NCBI GenBank assembly: GCA_025529335.1
Contig: JAMYHX010000137.1
Span: forward strand, 23,702-87,701
Reading direction: 5' to 3'
Length of the DNA stretch: 64,000 nt
From: Rhizopus sp. PT2906
Taxonomy: Eukaryota > Mucoromycota > Mucoromycetes > Mucorales > Rhizopodaceae
The position numbers and the translations under genes were made by a program. The notes beneath the pieces are model-generated. The model had not been told where the DNA came from. It saw only the letters and a program-made list of their open reading frames with translations, and made no database searches. Position 1 is the stretch's first letter; every line of letters begins with the position of its first letter. Positions 34,987 through 47,634 of the stretch are shown in pieces.

Positions 34987-37134
34987 TTATAGGCCAACTC
35001 TCAGCAACACTTTATTTTTTCTGCCCTTCTTCTTCTTCTTGTCTATGGATGAATCAATCACTTGATCATCTTCTTCTATCTGGCTGGTATTTCCATCCCA
35101 AGCATTTTGTGTTCTCTGTGTACTACGTCTTATATTTAATACCTCTCGATGTTTGGGTGCTGCGGTAGGTAAAGATGGGAATGCTTGATTCTCTAAAAGA
35201 GTAGGTGTACTAGAACTAGGTGTTGACGTAGGTGAACCATGCCGGCTTGTACTGGATCCATTATTGTTATTATTATTATTATTATTATTACTATTACTTG
35301 TTGACTTTTTTGTCGATTTACTATAAGTAGCAGTAGTAGTAGTAGTAGTACTACTACTACTACTTCTACTACTACCATTACTACTACTCCAGGCAGTCTT
35401 TTGCACTGACTTGTTTGGTTTGTTGGTCTTGGTATCCTTTATCACCAACACTCTGGATTTTTTAATTGTGCTTGAGGATGGACGTCCGCTTGATTCTAGT
35501 GCAGGAAATTGGGTCATCTGTGATATGATTAATTACCGTTTTAAAAAGATAGGTTTTTTATTCTTACCGCCGTATGCTTATTTCTCCAGGCACGGATCAT
35601 TTCCCATTTCTTTTCTTCAATATCTAACAAATTCTCTACGCCCTTGAATATCTTGTTTGATTTTTCAACATGACTATTTGTCAATAAGACAACTTGATTT
35701 ACATAGGCGTCTGCATCAATCGTGCCTTTTCTGAAGGCGCCTGTTAATTTTCTAAATTCGGTTACTTTCTGCTTGCTTTGTAATATATCCTCAAGCTTTG
35801 CTAAAAACGCTGCATGTGATGCTACTACAGGTGACTCCACAGTTGATGAGCCTGTGGCATTAGGTGTAACCGTGCCTGAGGTCGAAGGTGATCCAGTTTC
35901 AACAGGAGAAAGAGCCCCAAATCCAGTAGGTTTCTGCACTGCCTTTTGCTTATCCTTTTTTCGACTGGACGCTCCAGGAACAGCCCGAGATTGAGTTGCG
36001 ACTGTAACATTTGAAGAGCCTGCGGTCCTCTGTATGCTGGGGAAATCGTTCGCGGATAATGATGCATTGCTACTGGTGCCTGTACTATTGCTCCTGGTGT
36101 TTTCGCTCCTATTTCCATTGGCACGAGATGGCCTTGGTTGATCATACTGAAAGTTTAAATCGATTCGACGTGCACCCATTTGCATGCTTCTCTGTAACCC
36201 AGATGTACTTTCTCCATGAACCTCTACTTCATGTCCTATCAGATCTATTGATGAATCAAACACTATAAATTTCTTCTCGAGACACTGAGGGTACAGGCAC
36301 ATGTAATGATCCTTCTTGAAATGCTGCTCGAGACTGGCATAATTGACATAATACTGATGACGTACACCATTTCTTACACAAAGAAAGCACTGTTCATGGT
36401 TATCTCGACAATGTACATACAATTCATCGCTTCCGAAAAAGTACTTTTTACAAAATTGACATTCAGGGTGACCAGAGAATCCACTTTCATCGTTCTTGAT
36501 AAACTTCTTATCTCCTTCTTTGTAATGCTGTATCAACTGCTCAGAGGTATACAAAATGTGTTCAAAGGGAAATACTTTTTTATGATCTATGCAAAGATCA
36601 CTGATTTCATTGTTAGTGAAAATCAAATAAAGAAAAATCATGATTTTTACCAAAAGTTGAGATTATGCTCCTTTCTAACATGAAGCTTTAATTCTGGCCA
36701 ATTATCGGAGCACTCGGCACAATCTTTCTCAGGGCAATTATGCTTTAGCATATGAATCGAATCCCTGTACATGTCTTGTGTTTCAAACTTGATGTTTAGC
36801 TTCTTGTCTACAAAAGGTGTATCGCTTTCTACATAGTCATCAAACGGTTTTTCGGCTTCTTTTGTGAAAATGACGACCGTTTGTTCAGCCTAGGAGCTAA
36901 ACAAGTTATTTCTCTATCTCTTTTATGCTTTCGCCAACTTACTTTACAATAAGTGCAGTTTTTGGTCTCATACAAAGCTCTTAAACGAAGTGCGCAACGA
37001 TGGCAAGTTCTATGGTCACATTCACCCACTGCATAGGTGATTACTGGTTCAGTACAAATGAAACAAAGTTCCTCAGAGTCAGATTCTTCTTGTTCTACTT
37101 GCTTCTTTGTCTGCTTCTTGTCTGAGGCTGGCAT
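34987..37134 (-). CDS. HEL2: E3 ubiquitin ligase HEL2/ZNF598 (ribosome collision sensor)
   Basis: Four exons, complement(36943..37134, 36651..36889, 35568..36600, 34987..35517), 664 aa. Ubiquitinates small-subunit proteins of collided ribosomes. N-terminal RING: ELCFICTEPVITYAVGECDHRTCHRC then NCTYCK. It is followed by C2H2-like fingers (HNCPEKDCAECSDNW, NFCDLCIDHKK, HPECQFCKKYFF, QCFLCVRN, CLYPQCLEKKF) typical of HEL2. The conserved SFRLR-type and LDIEEKKWEMIRAWRN segments come later. The C-terminal exon is low complexity (poly-S, poly-T, poly-N) coded by TAC/ATT/TGT-type trinucleotide repeats at about 35260-35365. Stop is 73 bp from the NOT1 start. Confidence 0.92.
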
Positions 37135-37254
37135 GGTGAAAGAGATAAATAAAAAATCTTTTCTGGCTTGTGTCTATATATGAATTCATTTAACCAATGG
37201 TAATCATTAATTTAAATGTCCGCAAAAGGTTGTCTTAAGTGTAGAGCATACACC

Positions 37255-37485
37255 TTTTTGGTGAACACTACATGCACCAGAAAATAAACCAGAAAATAGG
37301 CTAAATAATGTAAATACAAATTTATCATAAGTGGTCTTTTTTGATCAACTGACAACAGAAAATTAGAACAAATAAATAAAGAAACAAACAAGATAATTGA
37401 ATAGTTTTGTTGGATAGCACTCCTTAGAATTTGTCTAACTTTTGGTGTATTTTCTGGTGCATGTAGTATTTCCCGCCACCAAAAT
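37255..37485. mobile_element. MITE-like element with inverted termini
   Basis: CTACATGCACCAGAAAAT at 37268-37285 is perfectly repeated in inverse orientation at 37449-37466. Outside both arms is TTTTGGTG (37256-37263 and, inverted, 37477-37484), separated from the inner arm by 4 and 10 bases. Total about 230 bp, AT-rich interior, no coding capacity. This fits a small non-autonomous DNA transposon, though a target-site duplication could not be assigned. It lies directly against a LINE fragment. Confidence 0.5.
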
Positions 37486-37599
37486 ACGCACCAGGAACAG
37501 ACTTAATGAGCAAATGGATCTTGAATGATAAACTTGTCGTAAATCTTGTTGTAAAAAGTGCTATTGGTATGTATAACATCTGTTTATCAAAAAATCATA

Positions 37600-38515
37600 A
37601 TAATTATCTTTTTGTGCAGGCCAACATGCTGTCCAGTTAACCGTGAAAAAGCCGAGACATTACCATCCATGCTTATCAAACTTCAATATGCAGTCAATGA
37701 TGCCCTTCTTCCGTCGCATCAAGGAATATTGTTTGATGATCAGAAAATAATATCCAATGTTACCTGTTGCAGTAGTCTTTTGTATTCACAGCATGAGTCA
37801 GGAATTCAAGGATCTCACTTACAAATGCGAGGAGATTGTATTTAGCAAGCGGGCGTATTGCCATAGGTGGGCACAAGAATTTTATTATATTGGTGCAGAA
37901 ACTATTTCTCCATGAACGTGCTTATACTCTTCAATCTCAGTTCCTCCTATGCTCCCTTGCTCCTCCAGCTCAGAGACCCTGGATCGTCGCTCTTTACGGT
38001 CGATACGACGAGAGTGCTACCAATGCAACCTCAAAAATAAAGGTTCTACGCATGTCTCTGTTCTCCTTGTGCACTGTCGCCCAAATATTGCTCTTGATCC
38101 TGTCCTATGGCTACCTATGTCCAAGTTTGAAAGAAGTCGATGTATACGTTGGCGTCTTGACTGGCTCCCTCGTAGTCGATACAAAACCTGCCCTCGGCAC
38201 CCTGGTCAACCCTTCACAAAAGCCCATACCATTCACTGTCTCCAGATGCACCGTAGACTCATAATGCCCCAAGCCATTTCTGACTCATTGTCCTCCCTTT
38301 TAAATATGCTACCTACCAGAAAACCTCACTCTCCTAACACAACACTCTCATGGAGCATCCGCTGGCCAACTATATGCAGAATCCTGTATGAATTCGATTA
38401 CCTCTATCACGCTAAGCTTCCGCTTATTCCGCCCACTCGCCTCGGGCGGGAAAGATGTGATATTACAATCGTACACTCATTAGAGGTTTTAATTATTTAT
38501 AAATAAAAATCTGTT
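37600..38515 (+). mobile_element. 5'-truncated non-LTR retrotransposon (LINE), 3' end of RT ORF
   Basis: Plus-strand fragments in shifting frames read KLQYAVNDALLPSHQG, NVTCCSSLLYSQHE, HERAYTLQSQFLLCSL, then in one frame to the end CRPNIALDPVLWLPMS, FERSRCIRWRLDWLPRS, KTCPRHPGQPFTKAHTIHC, LQMHRRLIMPQAISD, SLLNMLPTRKP and WPTICRILYEFDYL. This is the C-terminal zinc-knuckle region of a LINE polyprotein, of a kind I associate with Mucorales genomes (from memory). At least two frame changes and the missing reverse transcriptase core make it a dead 3' fragment. AT-rich sequence (ATAAATAAAAATC) follows the stop at 38506. Confidence 0.75.
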
Positions 38516-38799
38516 TAAACGTATAATCTTGTGTTAACGAATAGAAACTGAAAGAATAAAGCGATTTATCTGTTTGAACTGTATTTCAATTAAACAATTC
38601 TATATCGTCAACTATTTTTATCAATCATGGGCATCTTCTTATTATCTATGACTAATACATGCCTCCCTTATTTACTCTATTATCCATTCTCATGCTTAGC
38701 TGTAGGGCTATATAGAATGTACCAAGAGTCCATCTCCGCTTATACTAAAAATGGACAATTGAGATATCAAAATATTCAACTTTTCTTATAAAGACCTCT

Positions 38800-41700
38800 A
38801 TGGACAATTCCCAGTTTCGCGCGCCAGCAATGACACAGCCTCCACCAGGCAGTCATCAACATCTCTATGGGGCACATAATGTTCCTCCTCAGTTCACACA
38901 ACAAGATCAGCCGACTATAAGATCTCAACCAGGTAATTATAGATCTATGCACTTTGAATATTCTTATTGCAAAAGAGAACTTACCTAAATGTTAGCTCAA
39001 CCATTGACTCATTCTAGCGCACCTCAACACAATGCTGATCAGCTAGCAAATAGCATAAGTAATATGAATATTCATTCTGATTCCCAGGTAACTCCCCCTT
39101 TACTCAGAATGGCTTCAGAGAAATAAACCTTTTTTTTTATAAAGAGGGCTGGTCGTTCACGTCGAGCATATGCACCAATACCACCAACACCACGAGCTCC
39201 ACCTCAACCGCCCAACAACTATAACAGTCCACCGATCCCCCAAGTTAATCAACAGACACCTCTTGGTCTCCCGCCTCAGACAAAAAAGCCACGTATTGAT
39301 CCAAACCTATTACCATCACCTGTGGAACTTCAGGTCCGCGATGCTGATCGTTGCGAACGACCTGACTACTACTATGGTACATGTACAGAGGAAGCACCGC
39401 CTCTTGCCAGCACCAACTTCAAATGTATCGATCAGGGCAATTGTAATCCTCGGTTTATGCGACCCACATTGAGGGATATACCCAGTGACAGCAACCTTGT
39501 ACAAGATACGGGGCTTCCATTTGGCATCATCATTCAGCCCCTCGCTCAACTCCATCCTGAAGATGCAAATGTTCCATTAATACCGCTCTCTACAGATGGT
39601 CCTGTACGCTGTAGTCGTTGTAAAGGATACATCAATCCTTGGTGTCAGTACATTGATGCAGGAAGAAAATTTATTTGTAACTTGTGTGAGTTTACCAATA
39701 TTGTACCTGAACACCAATTCTGTCCAGTGGATATTGTATCTGGCAGAAGAATGGATATGGATCAACATCCTGAACTGATGCATGGATCTGTGGAATTTCA
39801 AGTACCTGAGGAGTATTGGTTGGGCGTTCAGCCTCGTCCTTTGCACTATATGTTTGCTATAGATGTTTCCAGAAATGCAACAGGCATGCTTCATCAATTC
39901 TGTGGTGCTATAAAGGAGATGATAAGCTCCAATTGCTTTCAACCTGGTACCAAGCTTGGTATCATGACCTTTGATAATAGTCTACACTTTTACAACTTGC
40001 AGGTGATGAATATCAATAGTACCAGCTTTTTATTATTAGCTTGCTGACCTTCTTTTAGTCGACATCAGACACGGCAAACATGATGATTGTGCCAGATCCA
40101 GAAGATGTATTTATTCCCCTTTTAGAGGGTCTCTTTGTTGACCCTTATGAGTCAAGGTTAGAAACACACCTTGTTCTTTTCTTACCGTTGTTAAATTAAG
40201 CTAGGAACGTCATCAACAAATTGTTGGATCAAATACCCAACATGTTTCAATCCAATCCCGTGTCTACTGCAGCATTTGGGTCTGCTGCGAGAGCTGCACT
40301 ATTGGCATTGGTAAGAGGCATAAGCTTGTAGTCAAAATTTACTGATGAATCTTGTAGAAAAATCAAGGAGGCAAAGTGATCTCAACTCTAGCAACACTCC
40401 CCACCATTGGACAAGGCTCCCTAAAGGACCGTAACGACACAAGCCTCTATGGACGTGAAACCGAAAAGAGCCTGTTTACTCCTCAGGGCAACTTCTATAC
40501 GAAAATGGGTAATGAACTTGTGGAAGCAGGCGTTTCCGTAGACATCTGGTTAGCTCCACCAGCCAACTATTACATTGATGTCGCGACTGTAGGTGTCTTA
40601 TCTGCCCTTACAGCAGGAGAGATACATTACTTGCCCAACTTTGACATATCTTTCAAACAAATGTACCACAACCTAAGACATACTGTGCAAGCCGAGCATG
40701 GCTATCGAGCTAAATTGCGTGTTCGATGTTCTAATGGTAAATTGTGTGTGAAACTTAATCTAGATTATACTCATTACTCTTAAAAATAAGGTATCACTAC
40801 GGCAGATCACTACGGTAATTTCTCCATGGATACGGCCACTGACATTGACTTGGCTGGTATTCAGGCAGATACCGCGATTGGAGTTGAACTTACGCATGAT
40901 GGAAGTAAATTAACCAAGGATGTCTACATTCAAAGTGCTATGCTCTATACCACATCAAATGGTGAACGACGACTTCGAGTGCATAACTTGAAGCTTGCTG
41001 TGGGAACAACAGTTGCTTCTGTATTCAAAGGAGCAGACGCGGGTACCTGTCTGAATCTTTTAACCAAAAAGTTTATCACCTTATCCATCAAAAAATCATT
41101 GAGCGACCTTTCGAACGAGTTGGATCAATTATGTGTCAAGGTGTTGTTAAACTATCGCAAATATGTGACACCTCAAGCTTCACCAGCTCAGCTTGTCTTG
41201 CCAGAAACTGTCAAAACACTACCACTTTTAATTTCCTCGTTCAAAAAGTCCATCTTGCTAAGAAAAGGTACGAAAAAAAAAAAGAAAGGTCAAATATATA
41301 CTTTTGAGCCAACAGTGTGACCATAGATTCCTCTATAAATGCTGATACCAGAGTCTATACTATGCGAAGAATAAAGTCTGCTGGTATTAGAGAAACAATT
41401 AGGTGGTTCTATCCGCCAATGATCAAGGTTCATGAGTGGCTTATGCAAAGCGACAAGACTAAATATCCTCTTGAGAGGCTCTCTTATGAGAAAATGGACC
41501 CCAAGGGCATTTACTGGATAGGTAAAAATAAAGTAAACAAAATCAGGCAATCTTATTTATTTCCATTCAGAAACATATGGTTCTATCTTCTTATGGTTGG
41601 GAAAGGAAACACCTTCAGAACTGATAAACCTTGCTGGGGTTTCTGATTCTGCCATGGCTAATCCCATTGATGTTTTACAAGAAAATAATCATCCTCTGTG

Positions 41701-41989
41701 GAACCTGTATAACCGTAGCATGGGCTCACATTGTACTTGTTTGCCCAAGTTTCAGATAATTCGCCAAGGACTGGATTTAGAAATTGAATTAGCAAAGGTG
41801 TTGGTTGAAGATGAAGTTTACTCACAAATGAGTTACCCAGATTATTTGTGTGAGCTACACAGACAAATAAAATTAGAGGTAAAGTAAAACGGTCACTATT
41901 CATATATATTCACTTTATATTATTAGCTTGGCAGAGAAGACCAGCAAACAGCCATTTCAGCAGCTTCGTATTGGGCGTACAGATATTAA
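38800..41989 (+). CDS. SEC24: COPII coat cargo-binding subunit SEC24
   Basis: Ten exons: 38800..38932, 38996..39087, 39145..40002, 40059..40156, 40205..40310, 40358..40736, 40791..41267, 41327..41521, 41571..41878, 41927..41989; 902 aa, as expected (yeast 926). Selects cargo for ER-to-Golgi vesicles with SEC23. Pro/Gln-rich N terminus; zinc finger VRCSRCKGYINPWC...FICNLCEF; trunk domain (YMFAIDVSRNATGM, KLGIMTFDNSLHFYNL); beta-sandwich, helical domain (YTMRRIKSAGIRETIRWFYPP) and C-terminal gelsolin-like domain (GIYWIETYGSIFLWLG). All splice phases agree. Confidence 0.95.
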
Positions 41990-43020
41990 TAAAGTTTAAA
42001 GATGGACAAACGTTGCTCGAATGCTCAGGTGTTTTATGTTTGATAAACCTTATTTTTGAGTAATGCATTTGTCGGCTCGGCTCCGAAAAATAAATGTCAA
42101 AACATTTAATTGCGCGCATGTACAGTGCCCACAGTATATGTGATAGGGTGGCTCTTAAAAAAGAAAGTTCTACAAGCTCCTCTCTCCCTCTATGTGTATG
42201 TTTTTTGTTTCCTTTTTCCATGTCTATTTTTGAATGAGAGTAGCTTGCTTCCTAAAAAGGAATTCGAAAAGAATTAGGACTTGTACTAAACAGCGATCAA
42301 TACATATCAATCATCCTGCTGGTGATGAAAATTAATCAAGATTAAGCTAAAAAAAAAAAAAAAAAAAAATACCGCAAGAGACAGATGATCAATAATCAAG
42401 CTTGACTAATTCAACAACTTGATAAATACACCTTCTCTTGGCTTAATAAACCATGATTTTTAAAAGAGCAAATATAAATAATGTGATATTTTTTATATCA
42501 AATGCGTTTTTAATATAATCTTCTATTGGATTTTGAGCGGCAAAATAAATATCTCCATTTTTATGGAAAATGCCGTCTTCGCCTGCTTTTGGGGAAGTTA
42601 ATGTCCTTGTGCACATAACTGTACAACACTTCCCCTCGGCAATAATATATTACGCACAGATTTCTTCGGATCACTTTATAGGAAAGCAATATTTGAAAGT
42701 GACGTATTTAATAAATATCCTTTAGACAACGATGCAACTCATAGACACATGTTTTATAAAGGATAAAGTTACATATTGAACTAAAATATAAACTAGGTCA
42801 ATCTCATTCATATCATAATAAAGCATTCATAGCAATTAAGTAAAGCCTACTCAGTTTACATTACTTGATAAAGAGGAGGGAAAGGCGCGTAAGTACGGCT
42901 ATTTGAGTGTACTAGCACAGTAAAGATTATATTTCTTCTAAAATTAGAGCGAGAAAGTCTAGAAGGAAGGACTGTAAAACTATATTTAAAATGTGCATAT
43001 ATATTTATTATAAACTATTT
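41990..43020. other. intergenic, no gene seen
   Basis: About 1 kb between the SEC24 stop and the stop of the zinc-finger gene on the other strand. Contains an A19 run near 42351-42369 and otherwise AT-rich unique sequence. No open frame with coding character. Confidence 0.6.
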
Positions 43021-44986
43021 TTATACATGATATGTTTCCATGACATCAAATACGGCAGCCTGTGTTGACAATGCCCAATCGGAATATATATCTTGTTCTA
43101 CCATGGCAGTAGACATATTATCGAGCTGTGAAGTTGCTGATTGTGCTACTTGATGTTTATTATTATTATTATTATTATTACTGTCATTGTTATTATCATT
43201 GTTATTCATGTGAGTTTTTTCATGCTTGCGTAATGATCTTAGATGATAATATGCTTTGTCACAATTGGGCTGTTTACAGAGATAAGGTCGAATATTTGAA
43301 TGTATCTTTACATGTGTCGTTAAAGAGTCAGGTCTTGAGAACTTTTTCCCACAATCTAATGTATCATGTTAGAACTAAATAAATACAACTCTTTGCTTTG
43401 CTTTACCAGGATGTGTGCATATAAACGGTCTTTCTCCTGTATGTGTACGTAAATGGTTATGCATCTTGTGTCTTTTCGTAAATGGCTTTTGCTGACGAGG
43501 ACATTCTTTCCAAAGACAATAGTATTGTGTCTATATGGAATTAGATAACATTCTCTTGTGTTTCCATAGTAACTTACTTTTCCACTTCCAATATGATCTG
43601 CTTTTACATGGTTTGTTAATTCTTCTAGTTTATTGAATTCCTCATCACAGTCCTCCCATTGACACTTTTGTGATTGCTCCTCTTGTTCTTCCTCTGTAGA
43701 GCCTCCTTCTTCTTCTTCCTCTATGTCTTCTTCATCATCTTCTTCTTCGTTATCTGTCTGTGAATTTGATCTAACTTTATCCAGCCCCTTTTGAGACACA
43801 TGTGTGTTACTGTTCATCATCACTCCGCCTTCTGTAACAAACGGTTAAAATCAGTTTTTCAAAGCCTCTTCAGTACTTTACCGTTTGCAATTTGTGCAAC
43901 TGATGCTGCAACTTTCTTCTCTTTTTCTAATTCAATCACTCGCTGTAACAGTTCTTGGTGTGTCCAGTGTTCTAATTTGTTTGAGAGCTCTTTGATATTA
44001 GGAACAGGTGGTATATTATCTTGTTGTTGAGCATAAATATCTAATTTTCCCATGGATCTGTGTCTCTTTGCCTTTAGAGACGATTTTTTTGATACTGTCG
44101 TTACTGTTGCCTTGGCTTCATTTGACTTCTCAATCGTGCTTGTATTTGTATCGTAGGGTGTCGATACCGTATGTCTTCTCGGTAAAGATCGTTTTGCTTT
44201 TCTATCCAAGTAGTTTTGTGACTCGACTGTAGCTGGTTGAGCTATTACATGGTGGAAATATCCATTGCTGTTACTCATGTTGTCTCCTGTCATCATATAG
44301 GATACATTCACAGGCGCAACAAATGTATCCTAATTATCAATCATTATTTTTAAGCAAAAGAGACAAGACAAAAAAAAAGAATTACCATTGGATTATTCCC
44401 ATGACTCATGAGATGGGCGGTAGGACTCATCATGTTTATAGGTGAAATAGGCGATAGTGTATCCATCATCATGACAGATGAATTGGTTGTCACTGAGTTC
44501 ATTGAAGGAGAATAAATCGACTGCATATTGTTAAATGTTGGATCCATAGCAACCATATTACCATGGTTGCTTGTCGCCGCAGTTACATGATCAAAATAAT
44601 CAATATCCATTGTCGTAGATGTGGTCATATTGTTGTCTATAAAAGTTAAATTTTGATCCTGCTGTTGATGCTGTTGATGCTGTTGATGATACATAATATT
44701 ATGACTTTTTACAACCGGCGTAGTTGTAATATGAGGTACATAGGGTTGCCCATAAGCTACAGTCTCTATTGGGGGAACGCTGTTATTATTGTTATAGGTC
44801 GGTGCCATATCCTGCAAAAAGAAGAAAGGGAGAGAAAGAGATAAAAGAAAGAAAAAAGGATAAGCTATGGAAAACTATTCGTATAAATAAGCGACTTACA
44901 AATGGCACTTCTGATTGTAATTGTGCCACGAGAGGCATTTCTAATGAAGCACTATGATGATTACTAAATATAAAGTTGGTTTCCAT
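43021..44986 (-). CDS. C2H2 zinc-finger transcription factor, GLI/ZIC-like finger array
   Basis: Six exons, complement(44900..44986, 44386..44811, 43882..44329, 43578..43831, 43407..43530, 43021..43355), 557 aa. The N-terminal 250 residues are Asn/Gln/Met-rich (HQQHQQHQQQ), followed by a short coiled coil (HQELLQRVIELEKEKK) and an acidic E/D block. Fingers: KCQWEDCDEEFNKLEELTNH...H; YYCLWKECPRQQKPFTKRHKMHNHLRTH; FICTHPDCGKKFSRPDSLTTHVKIH; YLCKQPNCDKAYYHLRSLRKHEKTH. The CxW-x2-C first finger and the long second finger are typical of GLI/ZIC and PacC arrays. A polymorphism-prone N run (ATT repeat) follows the last finger. DNA target unknown. Confidence 0.87.
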
Positions 44987-45140
44987 AGTAATATAAAAAG
45001 GGAAAAGGAAAAATAATTTGCCAAGAAATAAAATAATAAATGGATAATAGTAACAATGAAATTCAAAAAAAAAGAGAAAAGAAAAGGCTTAAGGTACACA
45101 ACACTCAAATCAAGCCCATTTTTTATGTAAATAGAACCAT

Positions 45141-46023
45141 TCAAACACAGATATCAGCAATTTTTACTAATTCTTCAAACAAGCGATTTTTAGGTAGTCC
45201 AACCTATTAAATTTGTACAAGAAATAAATATGATGAACCCTTTTTGTATATTGTACTTACCACGTTCCAATAGTCCCCTTGAATCGATTTGACAAAGATA
45301 GAAGCCTCGCCTTGAATACCATAGCCGCCTGCTTTATCAAAAGGTTCTCCTGAATTAACATCTAAATGTATCACAATTAACATGAATTTAATTATTATAT
45401 GCATTATATTTTCAACTTGCAAATATTTATCGTTTCATCATTCAAGCTTGAAAATGTAACATCCGTCTTTTCAACAAATCCAAGCTTTTCTACTTTTCCG
45501 TCCTTGAGTTTGTAAATAATTTGAACGCCTGACAAAACCGAATGCGTTGATCCACTAAACTCTTGAAGCATCTCCTTGGCTTTATCTGCATTTGATGGTT
45601 TTTCAAACACCTTTCCATTCTTGACTACTACTGTATCTACTCCAATGACTATATCAGCTTTGGACAAGTCTGGATCAGCCTAGAAAAAAAAGACTCATTA
45701 ACTCTAAATACAGCAATGATATGTGCACTTGCCTCACATCTATCAAACACCTCCTTTGCTTTCATATAAGCCGTGTCAGCCACATAGTCTGCTTCAGTTT
45801 TGTAGAGTGCAGGATTATTTTCATCTGGCTTTAAAGTTGTTACAACCTTAAATTTTATTCCCTTTTTATTTTAAGCATTGTTATTAAAATAGACATTATG
45901 CAAAGATAGCTTTATATGTGGGCGTACCATATCACTTAGAATTTCCTTTCTTCTAGGTGAAGCAGATGCTAGTACAATTGACTTGGCGTTTAATAATTTT
46001 AAGGCAGGCAAGTTTAAAGGCAT
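45141..46023 (-). CDS. Maf-family nucleotide pyrophosphatase
   Basis: Five exons, complement(45928..46023, 45733..45861, 45421..45679, 45261..45361, 45141..45203), 215 aa. House-cleaning nucleoside triphosphate pyrophosphatase (Maf/HAM1-like; ASMTL N-terminal homologue). Signature blocks: SIVLASASPRRKEIL, ADIVIGVDTVV, GKVFEKPSNADKA, SGEPFDKAGGYGIQG and the end VVGLPKNRLFEELVK. Remarkable splicing: intron 2 (45680-45732) and intron 3 (45362-45420) both have GCAAGT donors with normal AG acceptors; only these junctions keep the conserved EADPDLSKAD and INIYVNSGEP strings in frame. Confidence 0.92.
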
Positions 46024-47207
46024 TTTTTATCACTGGAAGAAAAGAAGAAGCTTATATTTGTAATTGTGACGTATATTTAATATTATACCTGGGGGCTTTG
46101 CTGCGCTTTGACTAAAAAGGAAACAACATAAACAACTTTTTCTTTTCAACCTCCCTAGTAAATGTATCAGCAATAAACTTAAAAGACTTCTGTAGCAAAA
46201 AAACTTCGTGGTACTCGAATATCTCTCCCTCCTCTTTTTCTACTAGAATTGCCTCATAGTGATCTTTTGAGTATATTAACTTACATTTTTGGTTACTTTA
46301 TGTCGTCAAAATATACTTTTCATTCTCCACATTATGACCAAGAGTAGTATTGATGCAAAATTCAATGCAGTTAGAATACAGAGCACCAGTTATTAACATT
46401 TAGCAAAATAAAACCATATAGAACAAGATTGCCTTGTGCGTAAAGTAGTTATTTTAATGAAAGGATATCCTTTCATGTGTGACCCAAGAGTTTCCTTATA
46501 ATATCAATTTAATGTTACAGTTGGAATAAAGACATCAAGCATTCACTGTCAAAAAAAGAGTAATAATTACAGTAAGGAGCATGTAGCAGGCCGCTTTTAG
46601 TCTAGTCATTGTTAAATCATGTATAAATGACTGTCTAACTAGAAGACTAATGAATAAAGCCAGTAGAGTTGGCATTCACGCATATTCTCGGATTAAAAGC
46701 ATCATTAAATAACTTGTTCGTGTTTTCCTATTATTCTTGTTTGAATACGCGTTTAAAGTTTTTCTTGACATTATTAAAATAAGATATTTGATCAAGAATA
46801 AAGTCAATTCGTAAAGTGCTGTCTAAGCAATGTAAAGCTTTAAACATATCAGTCATTATACCTATAGATCTACGCGAATTCTGAAGATATAGTGTGATCA
46901 GTGTAAGCATTGTAATCTTTTTCTCAGGTCAAGGCTTCTGGGACATCGTACGAATACGTTCATAAATGAATATTTAATATAATAAGATACTCATTTTTCT
47001 ATCTATGTCAGCACATATATCTCTGTTGAGAGCTCCTCAAGAACAAAAAAAAAAAAAAGAAAGGATCGTTCTCATCATCGCTTTAGGTCAGCACGATGTC
47101 GAAAAAGAATACGTCATCCATCTGAGATTGAATATAGCTGATGCCTTGTTTATGTTTTTTTTTGCAAGTCATTGGTATTCTTTAGTCTTACTGAATATAC
47201 TTACATT
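46024..47207. other. intergenic, no gene seen
   Basis: About 1.2 kb upstream of the Maf gene and of NDUFA1 (divergent). Open frames such as 47005-47250 are short, hydrophobic or Lys-rich and not supported. A 13 A run is at about 47046-47058. Confidence 0.6.
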
Positions 47208-47634
47208 ATGGTACACGAATTACAGCATCTTCTCAAAACATCATCACTAAAGGAAAACAATACTTTATTTGAATATAGCCTGTTCCTTTCGAAGCACTTC
47301 TTCCCTTAGGCATCATTACAGGCTTCTTTGGTGTCACTGCTGTAGGATTGCATGTTACAAGATATTTCTCTAATGATAGAAAGGTAGAAACAAAGGCATA
47401 GATTAAGTGAAATTTCTTTAATGAAACTAAAGTAAAGTAATAATAGCCTACAAGATATGGTCTCGATCTTTGGGAAAAACAAATGATGGAGCGTGACAGA
47501 CGTTTAACTGGATCACTTCGAGGACAAACTGTAAATGTGTTAAATAACATAAATATTCTTAAAACTAACTTTTTTTCTTTCAATCTACATAGTCTGAGCC
47601 TATTGCACCAGCAGCATTTGCTACAAACAGGTAG
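47208..47634 (+). CDS. NDUFA1: mitochondrial complex I subunit NDUFA1 (MWFE)
   Basis: Four exons inferred, 47208..47210, 47279..47383, 47447..47530, 47593..47634; 77 aa (family about 70). Accessory membrane subunit of NADH:ubiquinone oxidoreductase. Sequence PVPFEALLPLGIITGFFGVTAVGLHVTRYFSNDRK then PTRYGLDLWEKQMMERDRRLTG carries the family's N-terminal single TM and the WE.QM..RD.R.TG motif. The only ATG that keeps frame is separated by an intron of 68 bp, so the first coding exon would be just the initiator codon (ATG|GTACAC). That exon needs transcript proof; the remaining exons are solid. Confidence 0.85.

Noticed and set aside
35255..35365. Trinucleotide repeats on the plus strand resembling a satellite or CRISPR-like array
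   Set aside because: They are coding microsatellites (poly-Asn, Ser, Thr) inside the last HEL2 exon; no spacer-repeat structure.
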